A stretch of 5,386 nt of DNA from an uncultured Porphyromonadaceae bacterium (GTDB lineage: Bacteria > Bacteroidota > Bacteroidia > Bacteroidales > Muribaculaceae), in NCBI GenBank assembly GCA_947175715.1, contig CAMWOD010000104.1:1-5386 (forward strand). The letters are read 5' to 3'. How positions within the stretch are numbered: position 1 is the stretch's first letter; each line of letters starts with the position of its first letter. Under the pieces are notes generated by a model that saw only the letters and a list, made by a program, of their open reading frames with translations, searched no databases and was not told the origin of the DNA. Shown here piece after piece: positions 1 through 5,386 of this stretch. Position numbers and translations under genes: made by a program.

Positions 1-2
1 CC

Positions 3-671
3 TACGAAGTGCTGACACCCGAGAATGACCGTAGCTCGGTATTCACTGCTGGCACATTATGGGTAATTCCCGGCAGTGGCACCGACTACCCCATAAAGCC
101 TGGTGAATCGCTTAAGGTAGTCGATCAGGCCATTGACTGGAGTGCCCAGGTGCCTGGTGCTCTCAATCACACCGATGCCGCTTTTGAATGGGTCGATGAT
201 AACCCCCTTGATACCGACAACCCGCAGGTGGTCAATCTCGATAAATGGTATTGTTACTCGCTGACGGTGTGGATTATATCCAACCAGTGCAACCGCTCAT
301 ACGCCCTGATACGTTTCCCGGAAGGGATGACAGCCGAGCAGTATCTCAGCGAATACCATGGCCCATACGACTACATAAGCGCCATCGGTACCCAGATGCA
401 CAACGATAAGGCATACCTTGTGCCCAACGAGTGGATTATCGACGGCGTGAACCTCAGCAATCCCGAGGTATGGGTGTTCGGAGCATTGGGTAGCTCAATC
501 GATATGAGTTATGCTGCCATATCGCAAGTCGACAAAGACCCCGAGCGTTTCGGTCGGTGCTTCGTTCGCAAGGTTGTATCTGTGGCGCCCGATGGCCGCA
601 AGATATTAATGGATACCAATGATTCGGCACAAGACTTCGAAGTGCGTCATATCTCAACTTTGGAAAAATGA
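3..671 (+). CDS. DUF4876-like exported protein, C-terminal part (5' end outside window)
   Basis: The reading frame is already open at the left edge (first full codon at base 3), so this is the last 222 residues of a longer protein. The GTG at base 9 is not a credible start because it lies inside conserved-looking sequence and has no signal peptide. Seen: an 'IPGSGTDYPIKPGESL' stretch (about residues 22-37), a following 'DNPQVVNLDKWY' stretch, and a C-terminal 'GRKILMDTNDSAQDF' (198-212). From memory of the family, this pattern (IPG..dyp..PGes early, DGR..l.DTN.S..DF at the end) matches DUF4876 proteins of Bacteroidales, which look like lamin-tail-type beta-sandwich proteins that are exported or lipidated. 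The signal sequence and N-terminal domain would be off the window. Its stop codon overlaps the start of the beta-barrel gene, so the two are probably made together and may act together at the outer membrane. The molecular function is unknown. Family assignment is by recognition, not by a profile search. Confidence 0.75.
   Translation, partial: YEVLTPENDRSSVFTAGTLWVIPGSGTDYPIKPGESLKVVDQAIDWSAQVPGALNHTDAAFEWVDDNPLDTDNPQVVNLDKWYCYSLTVWIISNQCNRSYALIRFPEGMTAEQYLSEYHGPYDYISAIGTQMHNDKAYLVPNEWIIDGVNLSNPEVWVFGALGSSIDMSYAAISQVDKDPERFGRCFVRKVVSVAPDGRKILMDTNDSAQDFEVRHISTLEK
668..671 (+). promoter_or_regulatory. ATGA stop/start overlap (translational coupling site)
   Basis: The ATG of the beta-barrel gene (668-670) overlaps the TGA stop of the upstream gene (669-671). 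A four-base ATGA overlap is a classic arrangement for translational coupling by ribosome re-initiation. It supports the ATG at 668 as the true start and suggests the two proteins are made in related amounts. The bases just upstream are A-rich, with no Shine-Dalgarno motif, as is usual in Bacteroidota. Confidence 0.7.
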
Positions 672-2185
672 TAAGAACAGTCGCTACATATATACTGATA
701 CTGGCCTCGTTGACAGTGGTTGCCCGTGATGCGCTCGACATCCGCGGTGCGGCTGTGATTGACGCTGCCACAGTCGATGTGGCGACACTACCATACCTTA
801 GTAACCCTGCGGCAATGTTTACTCGCTTCGAAGCAAGCAGATCGACTTTCAACGCCGTAGGGAGCTATAGTGGTGCTGACGAGTCTCTTGTGGTGCAAGA
901 AGGTAGCGGACACTTGCTTGGGGGACTAAGTGCTGATTCGTACATGCGATACAACTCCAGCACAGTAGTTTGGGGCGGCGCAAAATTCTCTACCGGACAA
1001 TTACGCAATCTCAAGTGGACTGAGTCGATCGACTACGACCGCATCGCGCCCTATGTGCTCGGTGACTCGGTGGGAGGAAACCTCTCGGAACGCCGTTATA
1101 GCTTCTACGGAGGTTACGCCGGACGTTCGGGCAGGTGGGGATGGGGAGCGAAAGCAAGCTATCAGGCATCAATTGACTATCGCGACCGCGACCCACGTGA
1201 TAAGATAGTAGTGTCCGACTTAAATGTTGACCTCGGTGTGACACGCACGTTAGGGAACTACGACTTAGGAGCTGCCTTAGGACTTAATGTCTATAACCAG
1301 GATTGCGACCTTGAATTTTACAATCCGGTCAACAATATCCGAGTATACGTTTTCACTGGGCTGGGCACCGTATATAATCGTTTCAGCGGCAATTCAGCCG
1401 AAAACGCCGCATACGACGGTTTAGGCTACCGAATGGCCTTGACTCTCACCCCTATTGGTGGAGATGGAGCATGGGGAGCTATCCGCTATCGTCACGACTA
1501 TATGAAGCAGATATTACGCGACTTCAACAATATAACACTAAGCCACGCCACGAGCTACCACTGTGAGGGTGAGGCCGGATGGAAAGGTAGCGCGCAGAGG
1601 TTAACTATAGCTCCTCGAGCTATGTTGAAGTGGCGTAGGCGTATAGGCACCGAAAACCTGTTCGGCTCATCGGTGGGCACCGACTATAACTATATAGGGC
1701 ATCATACATATTATTATAGCGACTGCGTGACGGCGCTGCTCGATGTGCCTATGACTATAGCTATCCGGGACAATACCTCACTCGATATTGTGCCTGGGGG
1801 TTTCTACTTCTATGAGCATGAGAACTATCGTACACCCTCGCGCGACCTCGAAGCTGATCGTCTCGGTGTGAAACTCCAGGCTGCCTTGGCTTTTGATGCA
1901 GGTAGTGTAAGACTGCGGCCTTGCATCGAAGGGGTGATCGACTATGCCTCATCACTAAATTGTAAACTCACCGGACTAAACCCTGTTTCTCCAATCGGGG
2001 AGATGGTTTACCATAACTTCGATATGCTCATCGCCGATTCGCGTAGCCTCGGAGTGTCGTTGGGAGCATCATATAATATGACCCATGCCATAGCCCTGCA
2101 GATAGAGGCAAAAGCCCGACGCAGCTGGATTAGTGGCCACGGTAAGTCAACACAAGCCATCGTCACGGCTGGAGTAGTATTCTGA
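668..2185 (+). CDS. DUF6850-like outer-membrane beta-barrel protein
   Basis: This is a complete 505-residue protein. It opens with a signal peptide: basic R3, a hydrophobic core of about residues 5-18, and a probable cleavage site after V-V-A19. The rest has no hydrophobic helices but many alternating, aromatic- and glycine-rich strands (for example 'YSFYGGYAGRSGRWGWGAK'), as expected of a transmembrane beta-barrel. It ends in 'GVVF'; a terminal Phe is the usual beta-signal read by the BAM assembly machinery. The 'YRDRDPRDK...SDL' segment (about residues 171-185) resembles the conserved segment I associate with the DUF6850 family, whose members are about 500 residues long and often sit beside DUF4876 genes. 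No TonB box or plug domain is seen, so this is not itself a TonB-dependent receptor. It probably forms a channel or scaffold with the upstream exported protein or with a receptor outside the window. The start at 668 is favoured by the signal peptide and the ATGA overlap. The substrate is unknown. Confidence 0.8.
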   Translation: MIRTVATYILILASLTVVARDALDIRGAAVIDAATVDVATLPYLSNPAAMFTRFEASRSTFNAVGSYSGADESLVVQEGSGHLLGGLSADSYMRYNSSTVVWGGAKFSTGQLRNLKWTESIDYDRIAPYVLGDSVGGNLSERRYSFYGGYAGRSGRWGWGAKASYQASIDYRDRDPRDKIVVSDLNVDLGVTRTLGNYDLGAALGLNVYNQDCDLEFYNPVNNIRVYVFTGLGTVYNRFSGNSAENAAYDGLGYRMALTLTPIGGDGAWGAIRYRHDYMKQILRDFNNITLSHATSYHCEGEAGWKGSAQRLTIAPRAMLKWRRRIGTENLFGSSVGTDYNYIGHHTYYYSDCVTALLDVPMTIAIRDNTSLDIVPGGFYFYEHENYRTPSRDLEADRLGVKLQAALAFDAGSVRLRPCIEGVIDYASSLNCKLTGLNPVSPIGEMVYHNFDMLIADSRSLGVSLGASYNMTHAIALQIEAKARRSWISGHGKSTQAIVTAGVVF

Positions 2186-2208
2186 ACATGTAATAACCAA
2201 TTATATCA
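2186..2208 (+). other. 23-base AT-rich spacer between barrel and ABC ATPase genes
   Basis: This short spacer separates the envelope-surface genes from the inner-membrane transporter genes. It is AT-rich and holds no inverted repeat or U-run that would make a terminator. It is too short to hold a Bacteroidota promoter (-33 TTTG and -7 TAnnTTTG) plus a leader. It therefore reads as an intra-operon spacer that serves only as the A/T-rich translation initiation region of the ATPase gene. Confidence 0.5.
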
Positions 2209-3093
2209 ATGGAACCCGTAATCTCAGTAAAAAACCTTACCCAACGCTATGGCACAGGGCGACTGATCTACAAGGATTTGAGCTTTGATGTGCCTCAGGG
2301 CCACATATTGGGCCTGTTGGGTAAGAACGGTACAGGAAAGACTACCACAATCAACATTCTCATGGGCTACCTCAAGCCCCAGAGCGGACAATGCAAGATA
2401 TTCGGGCGCGACATTACTACGATGGATGCCGCCACTCGCTCGCGTATCGCCCTGCTGATTGAGGGGCACGTGCAATATGCGTTCATGACCATCGAGCAGA
2501 TCGAACGCTTTTATGCCAAGTTCTACCCGCGGTGGAATCGGGAGGCTTACTACGAACTGATGCGTAAGCTGCATGTATCACCCCGCCAGCGCATCCAGTC
2601 GATGTCGTGCGGGCAACGTTCGCAGGTGGCATTGGGATTGATATTGGCGCAAAATGCCGACCTGCTTGTGCTCGACGACTTCTCACTGGGACTTGACCCA
2701 GGGTATCGCCGACTGTTTGTGGAATATCTGCGCGACTTTGTGAAGAGCGAGGATAAGACGGTGTTTATGACCTCGCATATCATACAGGATATGGAGCGGC
2801 TCATCGACGATGTGATAGTGCTCGATTATGGCAAAATCCTCACCCAGCAACCGGTGAAGCAGCTTATGGATACGTTTCATTGCTATCAATTTGATACTAA
2901 GACTGAAAATATTGATAGCGATGCTGATCTGCTCAATCCATCGGTGGTGAGGGGGCATGGCGAGGTGTTCTCATTTAAAGATGCTGATGAAGTGAAAAAT
3001 AGGCTGCAGGGTCAAGGTGTGGAGGTGACCAACTTCACCACAATCCCTATGTCTCTTGAGGACGCATTTATTGGTTTAACAGGAAAATATTGA
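2209..3093 (+). CDS. ABC transporter ATP-binding protein (ABC-2 / YtrB-like type)
   Basis: This 294-residue cytoplasmic ATPase should power the permease encoded just downstream. Motifs seen in order: the aromatic (A-loop) Y14; Walker A 'GKNGTGKT' at 38-45 with catalytic K44; a Q-loop region around 84-94 ('IEGHVQYAFMT'); the signature 'MSCGQ' at 132-136; Walker B 'LLVLDD' at 152-157; the D-loop 'SLGLD' ending at D163; and the switch His in 'MTSH' at H190. Residues about 200-294 form a C-terminal accessory domain ending in 'SLEDAFIGLTGKY', as in many COG1131-type ATPases. Two motifs are non-standard: Cys134 replaces the usual first Gly of SGGQ, and the usual Walker B catalytic Glu is Asp157. 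My impression is that a 'DDFS.GLD' Walker B is typical of this Bacteroidales subfamily, which would argue against an inactive enzyme. The gene ends with tandem in-frame stops (TGA TAG) seven bases before the permease start, indicating co-translation of a transporter pair. The substrate cannot be assigned. Confidence 0.96.
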   Translation: MEPVISVKNLTQRYGTGRLIYKDLSFDVPQGHILGLLGKNGTGKTTTINILMGYLKPQSGQCKIFGRDITTMDAATRSRIALLIEGHVQYAFMTIEQIERFYAKFYPRWNREAYYELMRKLHVSPRQRIQSMSCGQRSQVALGLILAQNADLLVLDDFSLGLDPGYRRLFVEYLRDFVKSEDKTVFMTSHIIQDMERLIDDVIVLDYGKILTQQPVKQLMDTFHCYQFDTKTENIDSDADLLNPSVVRGHGEVFSFKDADEVKNRLQGQGVEVTNFTTIPMSLEDAFIGLTGKY

Positions 3094-3100
3094 TAGCCGT

Positions 3101-3769
3101 ATGATAAAAGCTATATTTTATAAGGAATGGCTTAAAACCAGCCGCACTTTTATGGTGTGCCTGGTGCTGGGTCTGGCAGTAGCTATTTATGCCGACTTGG
3201 GAATCAACCGAATAGTCGTTAACAAGGGAGTCGACCATGTGTGGCTCATCATGCTTATGAAGGATCAGATGTTTATCGATGCGCTGCGCTATGTGCCATT
3301 GCTTATAGGTCTGGCCATAGGTGTCTCGCAAATGGCTCCGGAAATGAGCAACAAGCGACTGAAACTGACACTTCATCTCCCCATTTCATCCGAGAAATTG
3401 GTGGGATTGATGCTGCTTACCGGCTTGGTGGAACTCACAATGATTTACTGTAGTATAATAGCCACTGTATTCTGCTACGAGTCGACAATTCTGCCTCATG
3501 AGCTTGTGTGCCGTGGTGTGCTCACGGCGCTTCCCTGGTTTTTTGCAGGATATATAGCATATTTATTTGCCACATCGGTGTGCCTGGAGGGTACGTGGCG
3601 CGAGCGCATTCTGCTGAGCCTTATCGGCATCGGTGTGCTCACGGTAATGTTCATGCAGGACGCCCCCGAGGCCTACAACTCTATGATCGTAGCTGTGATA
3701 TTAGTAATGATAGCAATAATAGCGCTGACCTACAGGTCGGTATATCGGTTTAAGGAGGGCCGCCAATAA
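3101..3769 (+). CDS. ABC-2-type transporter permease, six transmembrane helices
   Basis: This 222-residue integral inner-membrane protein is the presumed membrane half of the transporter driven by the preceding ATPase. Hydrophobic segments fall at about residues 17-33, 60-79, 101-125, 138-160, 168-186 and 192-210, the six-helix layout of ABC-2-type permeases. The N-terminal 'FYKEWLKTSRTF' is the usual amphipathic lead-in before helix 1. The 'EMSNKRLKLTLHLPIS' stretch (81-96) between helices 2 and 3 is the cytoplasmic loop expected to contact the ATPase, and resembles the 'RL.LTLHLP' motif of Bacteroidota permeases. A charged tail (YRFKEGRQ) ends the protein. Family members usually act as homodimers. 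The start at 3101 is the first ATG after the ATPase stop and gives the expected N-terminus. The gene is five bases from the DUF4857-like gene. Whether it imports, exports or only supplies mechanical work to its partner is not shown. Confidence 0.9.
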   Translation: MIKAIFYKEWLKTSRTFMVCLVLGLAVAIYADLGINRIVVNKGVDHVWLIMLMKDQMFIDALRYVPLLIGLAIGVSQMAPEMSNKRLKLTLHLPISSEKLVGLMLLTGLVELTMIYCSIIATVFCYESTILPHELVCRGVLTALPWFFAGYIAYLFATSVCLEGTWRERILLSLIGIGVLTVMFMQDAPEAYNSMIVAVILVMIAIIALTYRSVYRFKEGRQ

Positions 3770-3774
3770 GCTGT

Positions 3775-5007
3775 ATGAAAAAGATAGCCAACATAGTATT
3801 CTATACAGTAGCGATCATAGTGTTAAGCTGGTTTCTCCCTTGGCTTTATCGCCTGATGCTCCCTGATGTTAAGAGCGAACCGTTCATGGCTTACTCACCT
3901 GTGGCCAACGCATGGGTAAAGTCTGTTACCAACGATGATAAAACCCAGGAAATCACCTTGGTGGATTCGGATGGTAAACCCGTTGAGGGCGTACTTACCA
4001 AGGACGACCGCGACTCGCTGATACCTCAGATGTATTACCGCAACCTGATGGCACGCAAACGCATGCCCGACACTATTGCCGGTATTGAAACATCGGTACA
4101 CAATCTCAAATCGGGCGAAATGGTGCTTACATCCACTCCTCACGACATCAATAAGGTGACTCCCGAGGTGTTCATGATAATGGAGTCGCGCCCTGAGCGC
4201 TCAGACTTCGAAGATCCCGAGGAGGTGTGGCGCTGGACAGCCGACGGCATGGAGTTTATACGTATCGCTGATGGCTCGATCAATGAGGATCGCAGTGCAC
4301 GATTTACCAAGGAAATGAAAAACGTGGGCTTCGTGCAGCCGCTTCACGATTTCAGCGCCAACATTACATCGCGCAAGCAGCGCGACGACGGTTATTTGCT
4401 TGTCGATGCCGAGGGGCAGGTGTTCAATATGCTGCAGTTTGCCGGACGCCCGATGGTGGTGAAAGTCAATCTTCCCGAGGGTGTAAAGGCTGATAAGGTG
4501 TGGATACTCGAAGCCACCGATCCGCGTCACCTCGGCCTGATGACTGACACCGAGGGTAATCCGTACTTCATTGAGAGCGATTATAGTGTAGAGCCGCTTG
4601 AAATAGGGAAGATTGACCCGCGTAACGAGCGCCTGACGGTGATGGGCAACGTATGGAATATCGTATTTCGCATTACTGGACCACAGGGTTCGCGTTGGCG
4701 TGCAATCGATGCCACCACGCTTGAGCCTCTTGGCAAGTATGACTATGCTTATCAGGAGTCTTTCCTGGCCAAGGTCGGCAGGTATATATTCCCCTACCAG
4801 CTCTCGTTTGTGTCGGTAAATGATTCGCTTGCTTATCCTCGTATTATCGACATATCATGGTCGGCTGCCATACTGAACATACTATTGGCCTTGATATTAG
4901 CGTTAATGGGAGTGAAGCGACACTCGCCTCACTTCTACTACGGGGCGGCGATAACTTGCTTTTTTGGAATATTCTCATTCGTCCCGTTCATACTCACCTG
5001 CGACTAA
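3775..5007 (+). CDS. DUF4857-like inner-membrane protein with large extracytoplasmic domain
   Basis: This 410-residue protein is probably the third component of the adjacent ABC transporter. Seen: lysines at 2-3 followed by a transmembrane helix at about 5-28; a long hydrophilic region of about 30-360, rich in short beta-strand/turn units such as 'VDAEGQVFNM' and 'TDTEGNPYF'; then two C-terminal helices at about 361-379 and 388-407 joined by a basic loop (VKRHSPH). The positive-inside rule puts the N-terminus and the helix 2/3 loop in the cytoplasm, leaving about 330 residues in the periplasm. This layout, the early 'YYRNLMARKRMPDTI' segment and the position after an ABC ATPase and permease match my recollection of DUF4857 proteins in Bacteroidales. 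No enzymatic motif or known ligand site is recognised. It may be a periplasmic receptor, clamp or adaptor linking the transporter to outer-membrane partners. Its start is five bases after the permease stop. The family call is good but not search-verified; the function is unknown. Confidence 0.8.
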   Translation: MKKIANIVFYTVAIIVLSWFLPWLYRLMLPDVKSEPFMAYSPVANAWVKSVTNDDKTQEITLVDSDGKPVEGVLTKDDRDSLIPQMYYRNLMARKRMPDTIAGIETSVHNLKSGEMVLTSTPHDINKVTPEVFMIMESRPERSDFEDPEEVWRWTADGMEFIRIADGSINEDRSARFTKEMKNVGFVQPLHDFSANITSRKQRDDGYLLVDAEGQVFNMLQFAGRPMVVKVNLPEGVKADKVWILEATDPRHLGLMTDTEGNPYFIESDYSVEPLEIGKIDPRNERLTVMGNVWNIVFRITGPQGSRWRAIDATTLEPLGKYDYAYQESFLAKVGRYIFPYQLSFVSVNDSLAYPRIIDISWSAAILNILLALILALMGVKRHSPHFYYGAAITCFFGIFSFVPFILTCD

Positions 5008-5041
5008 ACACTTAAACATTTAAACCCATAAACAATTAAAC
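5008..5041 (+). repeat. 8-base phased A-rich leader before the lipoprotein gene
   Basis: The 34-base spacer is built of imperfect octamers in exact register: ACACTTAA (5008), ACATTTAA (5016), ACCCATAA (5024) and ACAATTAA (5032), followed by ACATGAAA (5040), which contains the start codon. TAA therefore recurs every eight bases (5005, 5013, 5021, 5029, 5037) and covers all three frames. The stretch has no hairpin and no Shine-Dalgarno motif. It is likely an unstructured A/T-rich translation initiation region, favoured in Bacteroidota; the periodicity may be chance or slippage-derived. No convincing TTTG/TAnnTTTG promoter is found just upstream. Confidence 0.45.
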
Positions 5042-5386
5042 ATGAAAACAATGCTTAAAGCCGTTATGGCAATTATCGTAATGTCAACAGCGCTTGCTTC
5101 TTGTGGCGGCGGCGACAAGAAGGATGTAAAAGCCGAAGACACAGTATTTACCGCTGAAGAACTCGCAAAGAAAGTAAATGTAGAAGATGTGCTAAAAAAC
5201 GCACCCCAGCTCGCAAAGAGTGGCGACACGATAATAGTGGAGGGCGTGGTTGACCATCTGTGCAAGCATGGTGGTAAAAAGGCCTTCATCGCCGGCACTC
5301 AGAAAAATATAATCCGCTGCGAGTCAACCGCTGCCATGGGTGGCAAGTTTGCCCAAAATACGCTCAACCAGCCCATCATCGTGAAG
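5042..5386 (+). CDS. Small lipoprotein with OB-fold-like domain and H-x-C-x-H motif (3' end outside window)
   Basis: The frame stays open from the ATG at 5042 to the right edge (115 residues), so the C-terminus is missing. Seen: a type II signal peptide with K2 and K6, a hydrophobic core of about 7-18 and a lipobox 'LASC' with lipidated C21. A 'GGGDKKD' linker follows; acidic/basic residues here may favour surface export in Bacteroidota, though the motif is weak. Residues about 37-60 are helical and charged. From about 62 the pattern 'DTIIVEGVVDHLCKHGGKKAFIAG' (62-85) looks like the first strands of a small OB-fold, with H72, C74 and H76 clustered and C93 nearby. I recall Bacteroidales lipoproteins with a similar 'H-x-C-x-H-G-G' stretch, so these residues may be conserved and might bind a metal or cofactor; this is inference. 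The gene follows the DUF4857-like gene after 34 bases and probably belongs to the same operon. The ATG at 5051 is a poorer start because it would drop K2. Confidence 0.88.
   Translation, partial: MKTMLKAVMAIIVMSTALASCGGGDKKDVKAEDTVFTAEELAKKVNVEDVLKNAPQLAKSGDTIIVEGVVDHLCKHGGKKAFIAGTQKNIIRCESTAAMGGKFAQNTLNQPIIVK

Noticed and set aside
9..11. GTG as the start of the first gene
   Set aside because: The frame is open upstream to the window edge and the protein begins in mid-domain without a signal peptide, so the gene is simply cut by the edge.
454..852. 132-codon open frame on the - strand across the junction of the first two genes
   Set aside because: It has no recognisable domain, and both + strand genes under it have strong family features and an ATGA overlap.
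2186..2208. Transcription terminator or operon boundary after the beta-barrel gene
   Set aside because: There is no inverted repeat with a T-run, and the spacer is too short for a terminator plus a new promoter.
3753..3758. AGGAGG Shine-Dalgarno-like string before the DUF4857-like gene
   Set aside because: It lies inside the permease coding sequence (encoding part of 'KEG') and ends 16 bases before the ATG at 3775, further than a usual Shine-Dalgarno spacing. Bacteroidota also rarely rely on such sites.
4961..4995. TTTG at 4963-4966 as a -33 element for a promoter of the lipoprotein gene
   Set aside because: No TAnnTTTG-like -7 element follows at the expected 19-21 base spacing; the bases there belong to the end of the DUF4857-like gene.
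5020..5298. 92-codon open frame on the - strand opposite the lipoprotein gene
   Set aside because: It is low-complexity in Ser/Phe/Thr and mirrors the Lys/Glu/Ala-rich codons of the + strand gene, which has a clear lipoprotein signal and a natural place in the operon.
1..5386. Window length equal to the phiX174 genome (5386 bases)
   Set aside because: The sequence bears no resemblance to a phage genome: it holds Bacteroidales envelope and transporter genes cut at both edges, so the length is a coincidence.

Overview
The window looks like a piece of a Bacteroidales chromosome (Bacteroidota). GC is roughly balanced by eye. The gene content is typical of gut genera, and a Muribaculaceae- or Prevotella/Bacteroides-like host would fit, but the genus is not resolved here. 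The evidence is the families present (DUF4876-like, DUF6850-like and DUF4857-like proteins, known to me mainly from Bacteroidales), A-rich sequence instead of clear Shine-Dalgarno sites before the starts, and a Bacteroidota-style lipoprotein signal.

All six recognised genes lie on the + strand and almost fill the window. In order they are: (1) the C-terminal part of a DUF4876-like, probably exported protein (3-671, cut by the left edge); (2) a DUF6850-like outer-membrane beta-barrel (668-2185) that overlaps gene 1 by four bases (ATGA); (3) an ABC transporter ATPase (2209-3093); (4) its six-helix ABC-2-type permease (3101-3769); (5) a DUF4857-like inner-membrane protein with a large extracytoplasmic domain (3775-5007); (6) the N-terminal part of a small lipoprotein with an OB-fold-like region and an H-x-C-x-H motif (5042-5386, cut by the right edge). 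Intergenic distances are -4, 23, 7, 5 and 34 bases. I see no terminator hairpin and no convincing promoter, so the set is most simply read as one operon that extends beyond both edges.

Taken together, the products would span the whole envelope: an exported or surface protein and an outer-membrane barrel outside, an ABC ATPase/permease with a membrane-anchored extracytoplasmic partner at the inner membrane, and a lipoprotein with possible metal- or cofactor-binding residues. A TonB-dependent receptor upstream would be a reasonable expectation, but it is not in the window. The substrate and direction of transport cannot be read from the sequence. A role in handling a metal or metal-containing cofactor is a hypothesis only.

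No RNA genes, mobile elements, CRISPR arrays or long repeats were found, and no stretch over 300 bases lacks a gene. The most unusual details are the non-standard ATPase motifs (MSCGQ signature, and Asp in place of the usual Walker B Glu), the H-x-C-x-H motif in the lipoprotein, and an 8-base phased A-rich leader before the lipoprotein gene.
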